Notes: generated by a model from the letters alone, not told the origin. Positions 18,795 through 28,911 are shown, counted from the stretch's first letter. The stretch is 36,738 bases of DNA from Magnetococcales bacterium (GCA_015232825.1 JADFYY010000010.1:1-36738), one strand, 5' to 3'. Numbers and translations are program-made.

Positions 18795-19787
18795 ATGGCC
18801 ACTGCTGAACAAATTGTTGCGCTTTTAAAAAGTTACAGCGATAAGGACGATGTCCGTTTCCTTTCCGTAGCCATGCAAATTGCCGCGCACGAGTCACGCC
18901 AGGGCCACAAAACCATGGCAAAAGAGTTAATGGACTTGATTGATCGTGTCAAAGAAAACCGATCTTCTATCCCTGTAAACAACGACCCGATCCCCATCAT
19001 ACGCCCCAAAGGGGAACTGACGGGCTTGTTAACCGCCAATTTCTCCAAGGACCGCATAGGGGATCTGGCCGTTTCTCTGGAACTCAAAAACCGTCTTGCA
19101 CAGATCCTCATTGAGCAACGTCAACGGGATAAAATTCAGGCTTACGGCCTGCTTCCCCGGCACAAAGTTCTTTTGATTGGCCCCCCCGGCACAGGCAAGA
19201 CCCTGACCGCCAGAATTTTGGCTGGTGAACTGCACATCCCCTTATTCACTATTCGTCTGGATACAGTAATTACAAAATTCATGGGAGAAACAGCAGCCAA
19301 GTTGCGTCTTATCTTCGATGCTATTGCCCAGACACGAGGGGTCTACCTATTTGACGAATTTGATGCCATCGGTTCGCATCGTGACTCCAACAACGATGTT
19401 GGTGAAGTGCGACGCATCCTCAACTCTTTTTTGCAATTCATGGAAGAGGATTGTTCCAACAGTGTCATCGTGGCCGCGACCAATCACCCCAACTTGCTAG
19501 ACAGCGCACTCTTCCGCCGATTTGATGATGTTTTGGAATACACCCTACCCGACACAGAAGAAATCACCACTCTTTTAACCTCCCATCTCGCCCGTTTTAA
19601 TACCAAAGACGTGGAATGGTCCACCATCTCGCATAGAGCAGTCGGATTAAGTCATGCTGAAGTCGTTCAGTCTGCCAAGGATGCCGCGAAAAATGCCATC
19701 TTGCAAGACCATGAGTCAATAAAATCGAGCATGGTCATAAATGCCATTGACAACAGGACAAGGAAAAGAAACAATATGAAAAATTAA
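18795..19787 (+). CDS. AAA family ATPase, IetA-like (IetAS system)
   Basis: Walker A LLIGPPGTGKTLTARILAGEL, Walker B GVYLFDEFDAIG, sensor SVIVAATNHPNLLDSALFRRFD; immediately followed by an S8 peptidase. Confidence 0.88.
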   Translation: MATAEQIVALLKSYSDKDDVRFLSVAMQIAAHESRQGHKTMAKELMDLIDRVKENRSSIPVNNDPIPIIRPKGELTGLLTANFSKDRIGDLAVSLELKNRLAQILIEQRQRDKIQAYGLLPRHKVLLIGPPGTGKTLTARILAGELHIPLFTIRLDTVITKFMGETAAKLRLIFDAIAQTRGVYLFDEFDAIGSHRDSNNDVGEVRRILNSFLQFMEEDCSNSVIVAATNHPNLLDSALFRRFDDVLEYTLPDTEEITTLLTSHLARFNTKDVEWSTISHRAVGLSHAEVVQSAKDAAKNAILQDHESIKSSMVINAIDNRTRKRNNMKN

Positions 19788-19810
19788 AAATATAAATAAA
19801 GGATCATATC

Positions 19811-21938
19811 ATGGCACACACACCAGATCAGCAACCTCACCTGAATGTACAAATTTTTGGCGAAAAGAAAATATATGGTTACAAGTCACGCGAAATAAAA
19901 TCATCACAAAAGTGGCCTGTAAGAAATTATAAAGAACATGGAGATAAATTAAAAAAATCTTTTAATTATGCGATATCTAAAACCATAAAACAGTCAAGCA
20001 AACTTTTAAGCGTTCTAGGAACCGCTTACGGATATATTTTACAGATTGAATGCCTTTCATATTTTGATTTCAAGCTGGAATTTTTTGAAAATGAGATACC
20101 TGGAGTTCAATTACTTTCAGTGACGCCAGGAAAGGATGGCTATCAGTTGGCCAGTATTTTTATCCCTTCTGATGCCGAAGACGTTTTCAGGCAATTAATC
20201 AACAGCTACTCAGAAAATATTAGCATTTCAAAGGCTAAGACAAAATTTATTGAAGGCATGGAATCGTTTGAACCTGGAACGTTGTCCCAATTATGGACCG
20301 ATTCCCCCGAACAGATGCCAACCGAAAATCAACTGACTTGGTGGGAAGTATGGATTCTCCCTGACTCTTATCAATCGCTTACCACGGCCATTCAACGACT
20401 CTCCCTTACTCAAGGAAAACCTGTATTTTTTCCTGATCGCACCATCTTTAATTTATTCGCCACATTCGACGATATGCAAATCCTTTGTCTTGGAGTCGGT
20501 GGAGTGGCTGAACTCAGGCAAGCGGGCAATATACCTTCTTTTTTTATGGATCTTTCACCAACAGAACAACAAGAGTGGGCACAAGATTTACTGGACCGTA
20601 CCCAGTCACCCGAATCAACTCGCTCCCATGTTTGCCTTTTAGATACAGGTGTTAACAGAGGACATCGATTGCTTGCCCCCTTCTTGAATGTCCCTGATTG
20701 CCATTCCTTTGGGTCTGGACCTCTTTGGCCCACAAGTGACAATTTGCCCCCCGCAGCACATGGGACACTAATGGCGGGTGTTACTCTTTATGGCGATTTA
20801 GCGGATGCCCTGGCTTCATCCGGTCCGATAACAATCAATCATCGTTTGGAATCTGTCCGAATTTTACCAACATCAAACAACAGTGCTGAAAAAGATTATG
20901 GCCCCATCACGTCTGGGGGTGTCGCCTTGGCTGAGGCTTCCAATCCGCCTCAGGGTCGAATGGGATAAAAAACTTTGGCCCATCAAGCCTGATATTGTGT
21001 TTGAAGGTGGCAATCTTGCTGCTAGTCAAAACAATACAATATGGGACACCCCCGATGATCTGCAACTGTTGACCACGCATCCTCAGGTCACATTATCTGC
21101 TTTTACAACGATAGGCGACACCAGTGCAGCCACGGCCTTGGCCGCTCGTTTTGCGGCTGAATTGCAATATCATTTCCCCGACTATTGGCCAGAAACAATC
21201 CGTGCATTGATGGTACATTCTGCGGAATGGACAGAAACCATGAAAGACAAACTGAGCAAAGCAAAAACCAAAACAGACAAGTTGGCACTGCTCCGTATGT
21301 ATGGTTTTGGCGTTCCCGATATGAACCGCGCCCTTTGGTCTGCCAGGAATCGTTTCAATCTGATTATCCAAGACCAAATTGTTCCATTTGAACTGGGTGG
21401 TGTCATGAAAGACATGCGATTTTATGCCCTTCCATGGCCAAAAATTGTATTGGAATCGATAGGAATTCAGAATGTACGCTTGCGCGTCACACTTTCCTAT
21501 TTCATTGATGGAAATCCCTCTCATCGCGGATACAAAGGAAAATACTCATACGCATCCCATGGCCTACGTTTTCATCTGAAACGCCCATACGAAACTGTCC
21601 AAAATTTTTTAGCACGCATTTCAAAAGCACAACAAAAAGAATCGGACGAAAAGAGTAAATCAATAGGATGGACTTTTGGCGAACAAAGTCACACAAACGG
21701 ATCTTTACATGCAGACATCTGGAACGGCTCAGGACAGGACTTGGCCAACTGCGGATTTATTGCAATCCACCCGACGGTTGGTTGGTGGAAAGAAAGGGAA
21801 ACTTACCAGGGAAAAGAAGTCCGATATGCCTTGATTATTTCATTGGAAACTGATGCAGAAAAAGTGGATCTCTACACCCCGGTTAAACTGTTGGTGGATA
21901 ACAAGATACCCACACCTGTTGCAATCACAACAAGATAA
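19811..21938 (+). pseudogene. IetS-like S8 (subtilisin) peptidase, split into two ORFs (19811..20968 and 20883..21938) by a frameshift with apparent internal deletion
   Basis: ORF1 carries the Asp (CLLDTGVNRGHRLLAP) and His (AAHGTLMAGVTLYGDL) motifs and stops at GRMG*; ORF2 in another frame resumes at VEWDKKLWPIKPDIVFEGGN and carries the Ser motif GDTSAATALAAR. Confidence 0.8.
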
Positions 21939-22044
21939 CCCATAAACATCAATCACCCTCCAATCTTTTTTGTAAGTTTAGAAATTGACATGAGGAGTTC
22001 AGACTACGTCTAACTGCCACCCTCGATTTCCAGGAGTATAGAGC

Positions 22045-22236
22045 ATGCCTTCAAATGTCTTAAAAGACAATCGTTCTCTCAAAGACCAACTGGGGCCTGA
22101 GTGGTCTTTGACAGATGAAGAGCAACTCAAAAAGGGAAAAGAGTTTTTCGATGCCGAAATCTTACCAATCATGAAAAGCTTGGATATTAAACGCATCCGA
22201 AGCTATGAAAAACTGGCTAATGTAACGTTGCGTTAA
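22045..22236 (+). CDS. Small hypothetical protein downstream of the IetAS-like locus
   Basis: 63-aa ORF with an upstream AGGAG (ccaggagtatagagcATG). Confidence 0.5.
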   Translation: MPSNVLKDNRSLKDQLGPEWSLTDEEQLKKGKEFFDAEILPIMKSLDIKRIRSYEKLANVTLR

Positions 22237-22359
22237 ATGTTGGTGCCAAGATTAGTCAATCGGTATCAATTCAAATTTTGGATGTAAACGACGCTTTTTA
22301 GGTGTCAAAAATGGTGATACTGTATTGATTTGTCGCCGCGCATGCTGTAGCGTTTCAGC

Positions 22360-25300
22360 ATGAGATTCATCCTGTTCATACTCTTTTCGCTCGCCCTGTT
22401 CATCGGGACAAAAGGTGCATTGGCGGAACCGGTGATCGTTCATCCCGATTTCGATTTCGCACCTTCCATCAGTCGCGACGGTCGTCTGTTGGCCTTTGTC
22501 TCCAACCGTAGCGGCAATCGGGATATTTGGTTGCAGGATCTGGAAGCTGGCAACGTGGCCGTACCCAGACAACTGACCAACCACCCCGCCGCAGACGAGG
22601 CGCCAGCTTTGAATCAGGATGGCTCCCGTCTGCTCTATGTCTCTCAGGAGAGCGACCCACGAGGGGACATCTACTTGATGGAGGTGAAAAGCGGCGAAAG
22701 AAAAAAATTGACCGACCGCACGTATGGCGAAACCGCTCCACTCTGGAGTCCTGACAATCTCTCCATTCTCTACACACGTCTGCCTACACCCTCTGAACCC
22801 CAAGCCGTCCGGCTCCGATCCTTGGAGACCGAAAAAGAGACCACACTTCTGACGGGTGCCTCCTCTTGTACCTTTGGACCTGCGGATTGGCTCATCTGCT
22901 CTCGCGAAGGAGAGTTGGTTGCTCTGCAGTTGGCCAAGCCACAAGAGATCATCCCACTTGCCACGGGAGTCGAGCTGAACCACGACCCCCACTTTGTCAT
23001 GCCAGACCGCCTCTTTTTTACCCGATCCTCCCCCGAAGACGACACCCGCTCCACCCTATGGATGGCCAGATTTGAGTCAGACAAAGGGTTGATCGACCCC
23101 TATCAATTGACCCCTGATGGCTCCACACATCAACATCCAGTGGCCGTTAATTCATGGGTCTATTATGGTGATATCCAAGATGGGGAGATCTACCGAATCG
23201 ATATCGATTCATTCTTGCAATTTTATGAAAATCCGCTTCAGGCACAAACCCAGGCAGCCCGTTATTTGACCAGTGGACAAACAGACTTAGGATTGATGAT
23301 TCTTGGCAATCTGTCCGCCAACCCAGCACGGATTCCAGCGAATCAAAGATTGTCCAACGATCTGGAATTTTTATATTTTTTGCAAGAAAATAATGCGTTC
23401 CAAAAGGCACGCGCCCTCCTCAATCCGTACCTACGCACCCCAGGAGCAATAGGGGCCTTGGCTTCGATTCATGCCACGGCCCTTGCCATTTACGAAGCAA
23501 CCCCGCGTGTCAGTCTAGATGAATTGCATACCCTAGCACTCGAAGGAGTGGCTTCTATACTGAAAATCATGAAACAATGGCCCAATGAGCAACACGTTTT
23601 CGTCCGTGCTAATCTCGAAATCAGCCGCCTGTTTTTGCTGGCAGGTGACGCCGTTTCTGCCCAAAAACAACTCACCGCCATCGACACAATGGAAAACAAA
23701 GAGTGGCGCGTCCAGGCCCTTTTTGTGCGTGGTCAAATCTATCGGATGCTGGGCGATGAAGCCGGTTTGAAGCGCGTCTCTTTGCAAATCATTCGCACCA
23801 TTGGAGAAAAACACCGTTGGGGGATGCGGGCCATTGCGCAAGCCATTGCCGTCAGCGAAAAGGGGGAGACTTTTCATCTCAAAATTGCATCCCTTCAAAA
23901 AGTAATCCATGAAAATAAAGAATTAAAACATTTAAGAGCCTCCGCATTGCTGCGTATTGCCCAAATTTATCAAGATAACGGTGAAGAGGAAAAAACCGTT
24001 GCCACCCTGGAGGGGATCCCAAAAGGAGACCCAGAATTGGTGGAGGAGAGGAAAAAAAGCCTGTGGTGGGAAGCGGAACGGTTGATTCGGCTGAATGCCA
24101 ACGCACGAGCAGCCACGGCACTGGCCGAATTGTTACAAATAGCAGATCTGACCGATGTAGAGCGTAAACGGGCCAAAACGCTTATGATCCAGCAACGGGT
24201 ACAGGCTGCCATTGAACAACGAGATCTTGGCGACCCCAAGGAGGCAGTCAAGGCTCTTGGTCAGATTATCGCAGACCATCCAGATGCCGTGGAGGCTCAC
24301 CGGGAGTACGTCGCCACTCAGGGGATGCTGGGCAAAGGGGGAGAGATCCTGAGCCATTATCAGAGACTGGCAGAGCAAAATCCCCAGGATCCCTTGCGAC
24401 TTTATACTTATGCCTTGGCCCTCACTTATGAGCCATCCCTGGATTTTCCGGCCATCATTGCCCTTTTGACCAAAGCGGTAGAGCAATCGCCCAATATCTC
24501 CTTTTTTCACCAGACATTGGCCTGGACCCATGAACAATACAAGATCCAGAGTAAAGGAGAGCAAGGAGACCTAGAGCAGGCCGCAGACTCCTATCAGACG
24601 GCTTTGCGGTTGACAGATCGCACCATGGCCCCCCAAATGGAGGCCAATTTGTTGCTTAACCTGGGCAATCTTTTTTTCACCATGAAAAATCACAGCGAGG
24701 CTTATCGTTATTTTACCCGTTGGACTCAACGCAATCGTCCTCTGGCCGATCCTCTTGCCAATGCCTTGCTGCATCGCAAAATGGGAGAGAGTGCTTTCAA
24801 AACCGATCATACTCAGGAGGCCATCTCTTTTTATCGCAAGGCACTGGAGCTTTTGCCAGAGTCTCAACCGGTTCTTCGTCTGGATGTCACCGAACGACTG
24901 GCCCTGGCTCATCAAACTTTGGGGGAGCATGCGCAGGCCGTCACCCATTTTGCTCAGGTGCTAGAGGGAAATCTGGCCTTGAACAAAAGTGACAATCTCG
25001 CCTTGCTGAAAAGAAACATGGGTATCAATCTTTATCAATCCGCGCTCCCTTCAAATCCCGTTGACCGTACTGCCTTGCAAGAGGCTTTAACCTGTTTTTT
25101 AAACAGTCTGACTCTGCTGGAAAAATATGGCAAAAAAGAACGCCCTGCGGATAAGGGATTTTTTAGTTTGGTGCTCTCTCTGGGAGAACACGGTTCGCAA
25201 GCGGCTTTGGGCTTTGATCGCAGTGGTGAGGAAAAATTGCTGTTTAGTTTTGTTGCCAAGGTTTATGAGGCACTGGAGGAACCAGAACTCGCCTTGCGTT

Positions 25301-25929
25301 TTTTGCAAAAAAAACAGGCACTCCTTTCTGACTCTGCCAATACAGGAGATCTGACTGAAAAATCGATACTTTTAAATCAAATTGGCTTGATGCAATTCCG
25401 TCTTGGCCAACGTGCGGCTGCTTTGGAGTCAATCTTTGCTTCGTTGATTTTGACCGAAAAGCTCAATTTGAATTTTGGCAATCGCGTCAATTTGTACAAT
25501 CTTTCCAAAATTGCGGTGGAGATGTTTTTGGCTAGGGAGTCTGTCAATCCTGACAGAATCGCTCATTTAGCCAACCGTCTGGAAGCGTTGGAGTGGGGGA
25601 TGGGTAGCCAAAAAAGTGGCTTCTACACCTTGGCCAACACCGCATTTTTGTTGGCCAATCTGCCAGACACCTCCATTCATGCTGCTGGAGATGAGAAAAA
25701 ACGGTTGACCGAACAGTATCGTCTGTATGAATTAAAAAGCCGTGCCGACTCTCTTTATCGACGCGCTGAGCCGTTATTGACTTCTGATAATGGGTTCACA
25801 AATCAGGAACTGTTCACAAACAAGACTCGCATCAAGCTCAACCGTATTGTGATTGCCAGAGGGGCTGGTAAGCTGGAGGCGGCTGCCCGTTTAACCTCTG
25901 AGGTGGAACAATTGGTTCTTTCAAAATAA
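22360..25929 (+). CDS. Secreted TolB-like beta-propeller (PD40) and TPR-repeat protein
   Basis: Signal peptide LFILFSLALFIGTKGALAEP; propeller repeats FAPSISRDGRLLAFVSNRSGNRDIWLQDL, APALNQDGSRLLYVSQESDPRGDIYLMEV; TPR-like helices through the rest. Confidence 0.85.
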   Translation: MRFILFILFSLALFIGTKGALAEPVIVHPDFDFAPSISRDGRLLAFVSNRSGNRDIWLQDLEAGNVAVPRQLTNHPAADEAPALNQDGSRLLYVSQESDPRGDIYLMEVKSGERKKLTDRTYGETAPLWSPDNLSILYTRLPTPSEPQAVRLRSLETEKETTLLTGASSCTFGPADWLICSREGELVALQLAKPQEIIPLATGVELNHDPHFVMPDRLFFTRSSPEDDTRSTLWMARFESDKGLIDPYQLTPDGSTHQHPVAVNSWVYYGDIQDGEIYRIDIDSFLQFYENPLQAQTQAARYLTSGQTDLGLMILGNLSANPARIPANQRLSNDLEFLYFLQENNAFQKARALLNPYLRTPGAIGALASIHATALAIYEATPRVSLDELHTLALEGVASILKIMKQWPNEQHVFVRANLEISRLFLLAGDAVSAQKQLTAIDTMENKEWRVQALFVRGQIYRMLGDEAGLKRVSLQIIRTIGEKHRWGMRAIAQAIAVSEKGETFHLKIASLQKVIHENKELKHLRASALLRIAQIYQDNGEEEKTVATLEGIPKGDPELVEERKKSLWWEAERLIRLNANARAATALAELLQIADLTDVERKRAKTLMIQQRVQAAIEQRDLGDPKEAVKALGQIIADHPDAVEAHREYVATQGMLGKGGEILSHYQRLAEQNPQDPLRLYTYALALTYEPSLDFPAIIALLTKAVEQSPNISFFHQTLAWTHEQYKIQSKGEQGDLEQAADSYQTALRLTDRTMAPQMEANLLLNLGNLFFTMKNHSEAYRYFTRWTQRNRPLADPLANALLHRKMGESAFKTDHTQEAISFYRKALELLPESQPVLRLDVTERLALAHQTLGEHAQAVTHFAQVLEGNLALNKSDNLALLKRNMGINLYQSALPSNPVDRTALQEALTCFLNSLTLLEKYGKKERPADKGFFSLVLSLGEHGSQAALGFDRSGEEKLLFSFVAKVYEALEEPELALRFLQKKQALLSDSANTGDLTEKSILLNQIGLMQFRLGQRAAALESIFASLILTEKLNLNFGNRVNLYNLSKIAVEMFLARESVNPDRIAHLANRLEALEWGMGSQKSGFYTLANTAFLLANLPDTSIHAAGDEKKRLTEQYRLYELKSRADSLYRRAEPLLTSDNGFTNQELFTNKTRIKLNRIVIARGAGKLEAAARLTSEVEQLVLSK

Positions 25930-25964
25930 AAAAAAATGAAGCCTGTGCAAAACGAACCATGGCA

Positions 25965-26312
25965 TCATGCGGCATGGAGCGGGGTGATTTCCATACGTAA
26001 TCGATCAAGCATCGAATTTTTGGCCATTTCAATATCGTATTGGGTTTGTAACCCTATCCAGTATTCTGGGGAGTGATCGAAAAACAAACCTAGGCGCAAA
26101 GCCATTTCTGCCGTTACTGGGCGATGAGCATGAATGATCTGACCGATTTGTATAGCCGAAATGCCAATCGATTTGGCCAGTTGGTATTGGCTGAGTCCCA
26201 GTTCATCTATGATTTCTTTCAGAAATTCGCCTGGATGTATGGGAGAAATGCGTTCCCCAGTGGTTATATCATCTATGTTGAGATGTTGGATATCTTCCAT
26301 TTGGATGGTCAT
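25965..26312 (-). CDS. higA: HigA family XRE-type antitoxin
   Basis: SPIHPGEFLKEIIDELGLSQYQLAKSIGISAIQIGQIIHAHRPVTAEMALRLGLFFDHSPEYWIGLQTQYDIE. Confidence 0.92.
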   Translation of the reverse strand: MTIQMEDIQHLNIDDITTGERISPIHPGEFLKEIIDELGLSQYQLAKSIGISAIQIGQIIHAHRPVTAEMALRLGLFFDHSPEYWIGLQTQYDIEMAKNSMLDRLRMEITPLHAA

Positions 26313-26321
26313 AGTATCTCC

Positions 26322-26603
26322 TTAATGGTAGTCAACAATTTCCACATCAAAAGCATCTTTATCCATGAATCGGAAGCAAACCCTCCATTGGTCATTAATC
26401 CGAATGCTCCATTGATCTTCTCGTTTCCCCGTTAGTTTTTCCAAACGGTTGGATGGAGGCAGACGAAGATCATCCACTCGCAAAGCATTATGAATTTGGA
26501 TCAGCCGCATTCGGGCGCGTATGACGATTCCTGGTGGTATTTCTTTGACAAACCGGCCAATGAAAACGGCAGCAGTCATCTTGTCGGAGAAGGTCTTGAT
26601 CAT
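26322..26603 (-). CDS. higB: HigB family (RelE/ParE superfamily) toxin
   Basis: MIKTFSDKMTAAVFIGRFVKEIP...ALRVDDLRLPPSNRLEKLTGKREDQWSIRINDQWRVCFRF; the ORF track starts at 26639 but homology starts at the ATG at 26603. Confidence 0.92.
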   Translation of the reverse strand: MIKTFSDKMTAAVFIGRFVKEIPPGIVIRARMRLIQIHNALRVDDLRLPPSNRLEKLTGKREDQWSIRINDQWRVCFRFMDKDAFDVEIVDYH

Positions 26604-26877
26604 GGATGCACGAGGCCGCGTGTCGAAGGTCATCACCAACGCTTTGCCAATCGCTCAACAAAGCAAGAGAATCAAACTCGTCTGCATCTGTGATAGTCAT
26701 CGGTCTGAACGTCGATGCCGTCTGACCTGAAGTGCTGATTTTATTGGTATTGTTATAAAACTTACTATTCTCTATGCTTAAAAAAAAGCTCACTGCGCTA
26801 CTAGCACCAATGATAAAATTTTTTAGGATTGGGTTCATGGAGTCTTCCAAAACAGCCAAGTTTTTAAGTGAATTCAT
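26488..26877 (-). CDS. Possible small hypothetical protein upstream of and overlapping higB (its C-terminal part is probably out-of-frame read-through)
   Basis: MNSLKNLAVLEDSMNPILKNFIIGASSAVSFFLSIENSKFYNNT looks protein-like; the end overlaps higB in another frame. Confidence 0.3.
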   Translation of the reverse strand: MNSLKNLAVLEDSMNPILKNFIIGASSAVSFFLSIENSKFYNNTNKISTSGQTASTFRPMTITDADEFDSLALLSDWQSVGDDLRHAASCIHDQDLLRQDDCCRFHWPVCQRNTTRNRHTRPNAADPNS

Positions 26878-27035
26878 ACGGTCCTATGTCAGTTAAAGAA
26901 AGTCAAATCTTACAATCACTACATGCACAGGACTACCAAATCCAGCATTCAGCACCATGGAACCCAAATAGAGCCATAAATAATTTTTTAATTGAACCAG
27001 AAAGAACGTTCTGTGATGGCTTCATATTATAAACA

Positions 27036-27500
27036 TTAATTTGTTTCACCAGCTAATCTTAATATATCAACATACAGTTCATTTTCAAAGAATTCTCCAT
27101 TCGCCAACATTAAATCTAAATATTTTTTTACTGACTTAATTAGCCCTTTTTTTTTGAAAAACACCAACAATGAGTAGGTTGTTAATGGTATTAAATTATA
27201 CTGCAATGCCTTTTTCGTTGCCTTCTTATCATCCGTACAAATAACAGGGATATTTCTTTCAACAGCAATACTGATAACCTCTAACTCTCCAAGACCAATC
27301 CCAGAAATTTTTAATAATTTAGAAACACAAACAATCTCAAAAAATGATTTATTAAGTTCAATTTTACTAAAATAATCCATGCATTCGTTTTTAACTGCTT
27401 CTGGCACAATAATTTTATCGAATAACCCACCAAGATAATCAATTATCATAGCTTTTCTAAGCTTTATGATAACATTTGTATCGAGTATTGCGATATTCAT
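27036..27500 (-). CDS. PIN domain-like toxin (DUF3368-like)
   Basis: IAILDTNVIIKLRKAMIIDYL...GLGELEVISIAVERNIPVICTDDKKATKKALQYNLIPLTTYSLLV; paired with a UPF0175 gene. Confidence 0.85.
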   Translation of the reverse strand: MNIAILDTNVIIKLRKAMIIDYLGGLFDKIIVPEAVKNECMDYFSKIELNKSFFEIVCVSKLLKISGIGLGELEVISIAVERNIPVICTDDKKATKKALQYNLIPLTTYSLLVFFKKKGLIKSVKKYLDLMLANGEFFENELYVDILRLAGETN

Positions 27501-27503
27501 GGA

Positions 27504-27803
27504 TTATAAATCAAGTCCTAAATTTACAGCAACTTTTGTCATGTTTTCTTTCATTACAGAATCTAGATCACTCCCTAAACTTCTGCTTGTCGGAATACCT
27601 ATACCATGTAAAAATTGTTTAGCTTCCTCTATGTTAAAATTTAAAAGCTCAGAGAGTTTTCCTATACTAATTTGAGAATTCAAATATTTCCAAACAATAT
27701 ATGCTTGTTCAAAATCATTTGATAGATTTTTTGTTTGAACTTGTTCACCTTCAAAAACAATGTCCCTAATAGCAATAGTAACAGTCATCTTTTTGCCCTC
27801 CAA
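27504..27803 (-). CDS. UPF0175 family antitoxin-like protein
   Basis: ISIGKLSELLNFNIEEAKQFLHGIGIPTSR pattern; starts 3 bp after the hisC stop. Confidence 0.75.
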   Translation of the reverse strand: MEGKKMTVTIAIRDIVFEGEQVQTKNLSNDFEQAYIVWKYLNSQISIGKLSELLNFNIEEAKQFLHGIGIPTSRSLGSDLDSVMKENMTKVAVNLGLDL

Positions 27804-27806
27804 TTT

Positions 27807-28889
27807 TCACGGATAAACTCGTTCTTTTAGTTTATTTGTGTAAAGTAAAAATTTTGTTATAAATTTTTCCATCTCCTCCAAAGGCCCCAAAGTCAAACGA
27901 AAGGTCTTGAGCAAGGAAGGGGCGACCATGGGTCTGACCAAGATGCCCTGCTCTTTCATGGCAGCCACAGCTTGGTCGCGGTCTAAGGGTTGAACCAACA
28001 TGAAATTGGCTGAAGCTGGGAAAAATTGGACTCCATGTTCCCGAAAGGCGTTTTCAACAAAGGGTTTTCCCTGAGTCATGACCTCACGCACATACCCTTG
28101 TGATAGGTGCAAGAGGTCCAATTGCGCGGAGGCTACAGCCACGGCACAGGCGTTGACATCAAAGGGGCCGCGCACTTTGTTCAATTCACCAATCATCTCT
28201 GGATGGGCAATGACATAGCCAAGACGCAATCCAGCCATGGCAAACGCCTTGGAAAAGGTGCGAATCACGATTAAATTACTATGGTTGCGTAATAACTCCA
28301 AACAGGTGATCCCGGTAAATTCAAAATAGGCCTCGTCTACCAAAATCGGAAGATTGGGATGTCGAGCCAATACCGTCTGAATGATCTCCATCGGTACGGT
28401 GGAACCCGTCGGATTGTTGGGGTTGATCAATACAACCAGTCGGGTGTTGGCGTTGATGGCTTCCAGAAAGGAGTCCGATGGAAAACTTAAATCCGCATTA
28501 AACGGCACCCCTTGCACTTGGGCACCAATGATCTTGGCCGCATGCGAGAATATGGGAAACTCTGGTTGGGCCACCACCATGCCATCACCAGGATCAAGAA
28601 AGGCGCGTAAGACAATCTCAATGCCCTGATCCGAACCATTGGTCAGGATCAATTGATTTTCATCAACCCCTACATACGCCGCCAGCTTGGGGAGAAATTC
28701 AAGGTATTCGGGATAACGAGAGGCCGCACCACTCTCCCAGAAACGTTCCAAGGCCGGTCGAATCTCTGGGGGAAGCGCGCGGGTGTTCTCATTTAAATCC
28801 AGACGAAGGTAGCGCGTGCGGTCCAGACCAGTCCAGGGTGGGGCATAGGCCGTAAGGGCGTGAATGTTTGGTCGGACACGAATGTTCAT
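27807..28889 (-). CDS. hisC: Histidinol-phosphate aminotransferase
   Basis: LRLDLNENTRALPPEI, LTNGSDQGIEIVLRAFLDPGDGMVVAQPEFPIF, LINPNNPTGSTVP, LVDEAYFEF, IRTFSKAFAMAGLRLGYVIAHPE. Confidence 0.92.
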   Translation of the reverse strand: MNIRVRPNIHALTAYAPPWTGLDRTRYLRLDLNENTRALPPEIRPALERFWESGAASRYPEYLEFLPKLAAYVGVDENQLILTNGSDQGIEIVLRAFLDPGDGMVVAQPEFPIFSHAAKIIGAQVQGVPFNADLSFPSDSFLEAINANTRLVVLINPNNPTGSTVPMEIIQTVLARHPNLPILVDEAYFEFTGITCLELLRNHSNLIVIRTFSKAFAMAGLRLGYVIAHPEMIGELNKVRGPFDVNACAVAVASAQLDLLHLSQGYVREVMTQGKPFVENAFREHGVQFFPASANFMLVQPLDRDQAVAAMKEQGILVRPMVAPSLLKTFRLTLGPLEEMEKFITKFLLYTNKLKERVYP

Positions 28890-28911
28890 GGTTCATCCTT
28901 GGCAGATAAGA

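Noticed and set aside
19811-21938. Programmed ribosomal frameshift producing a full IetS
   Set aside because: Not favoured because the join would still lack the expected central segment with the oxyanion Asn; a decayed gene or assembly error explains more
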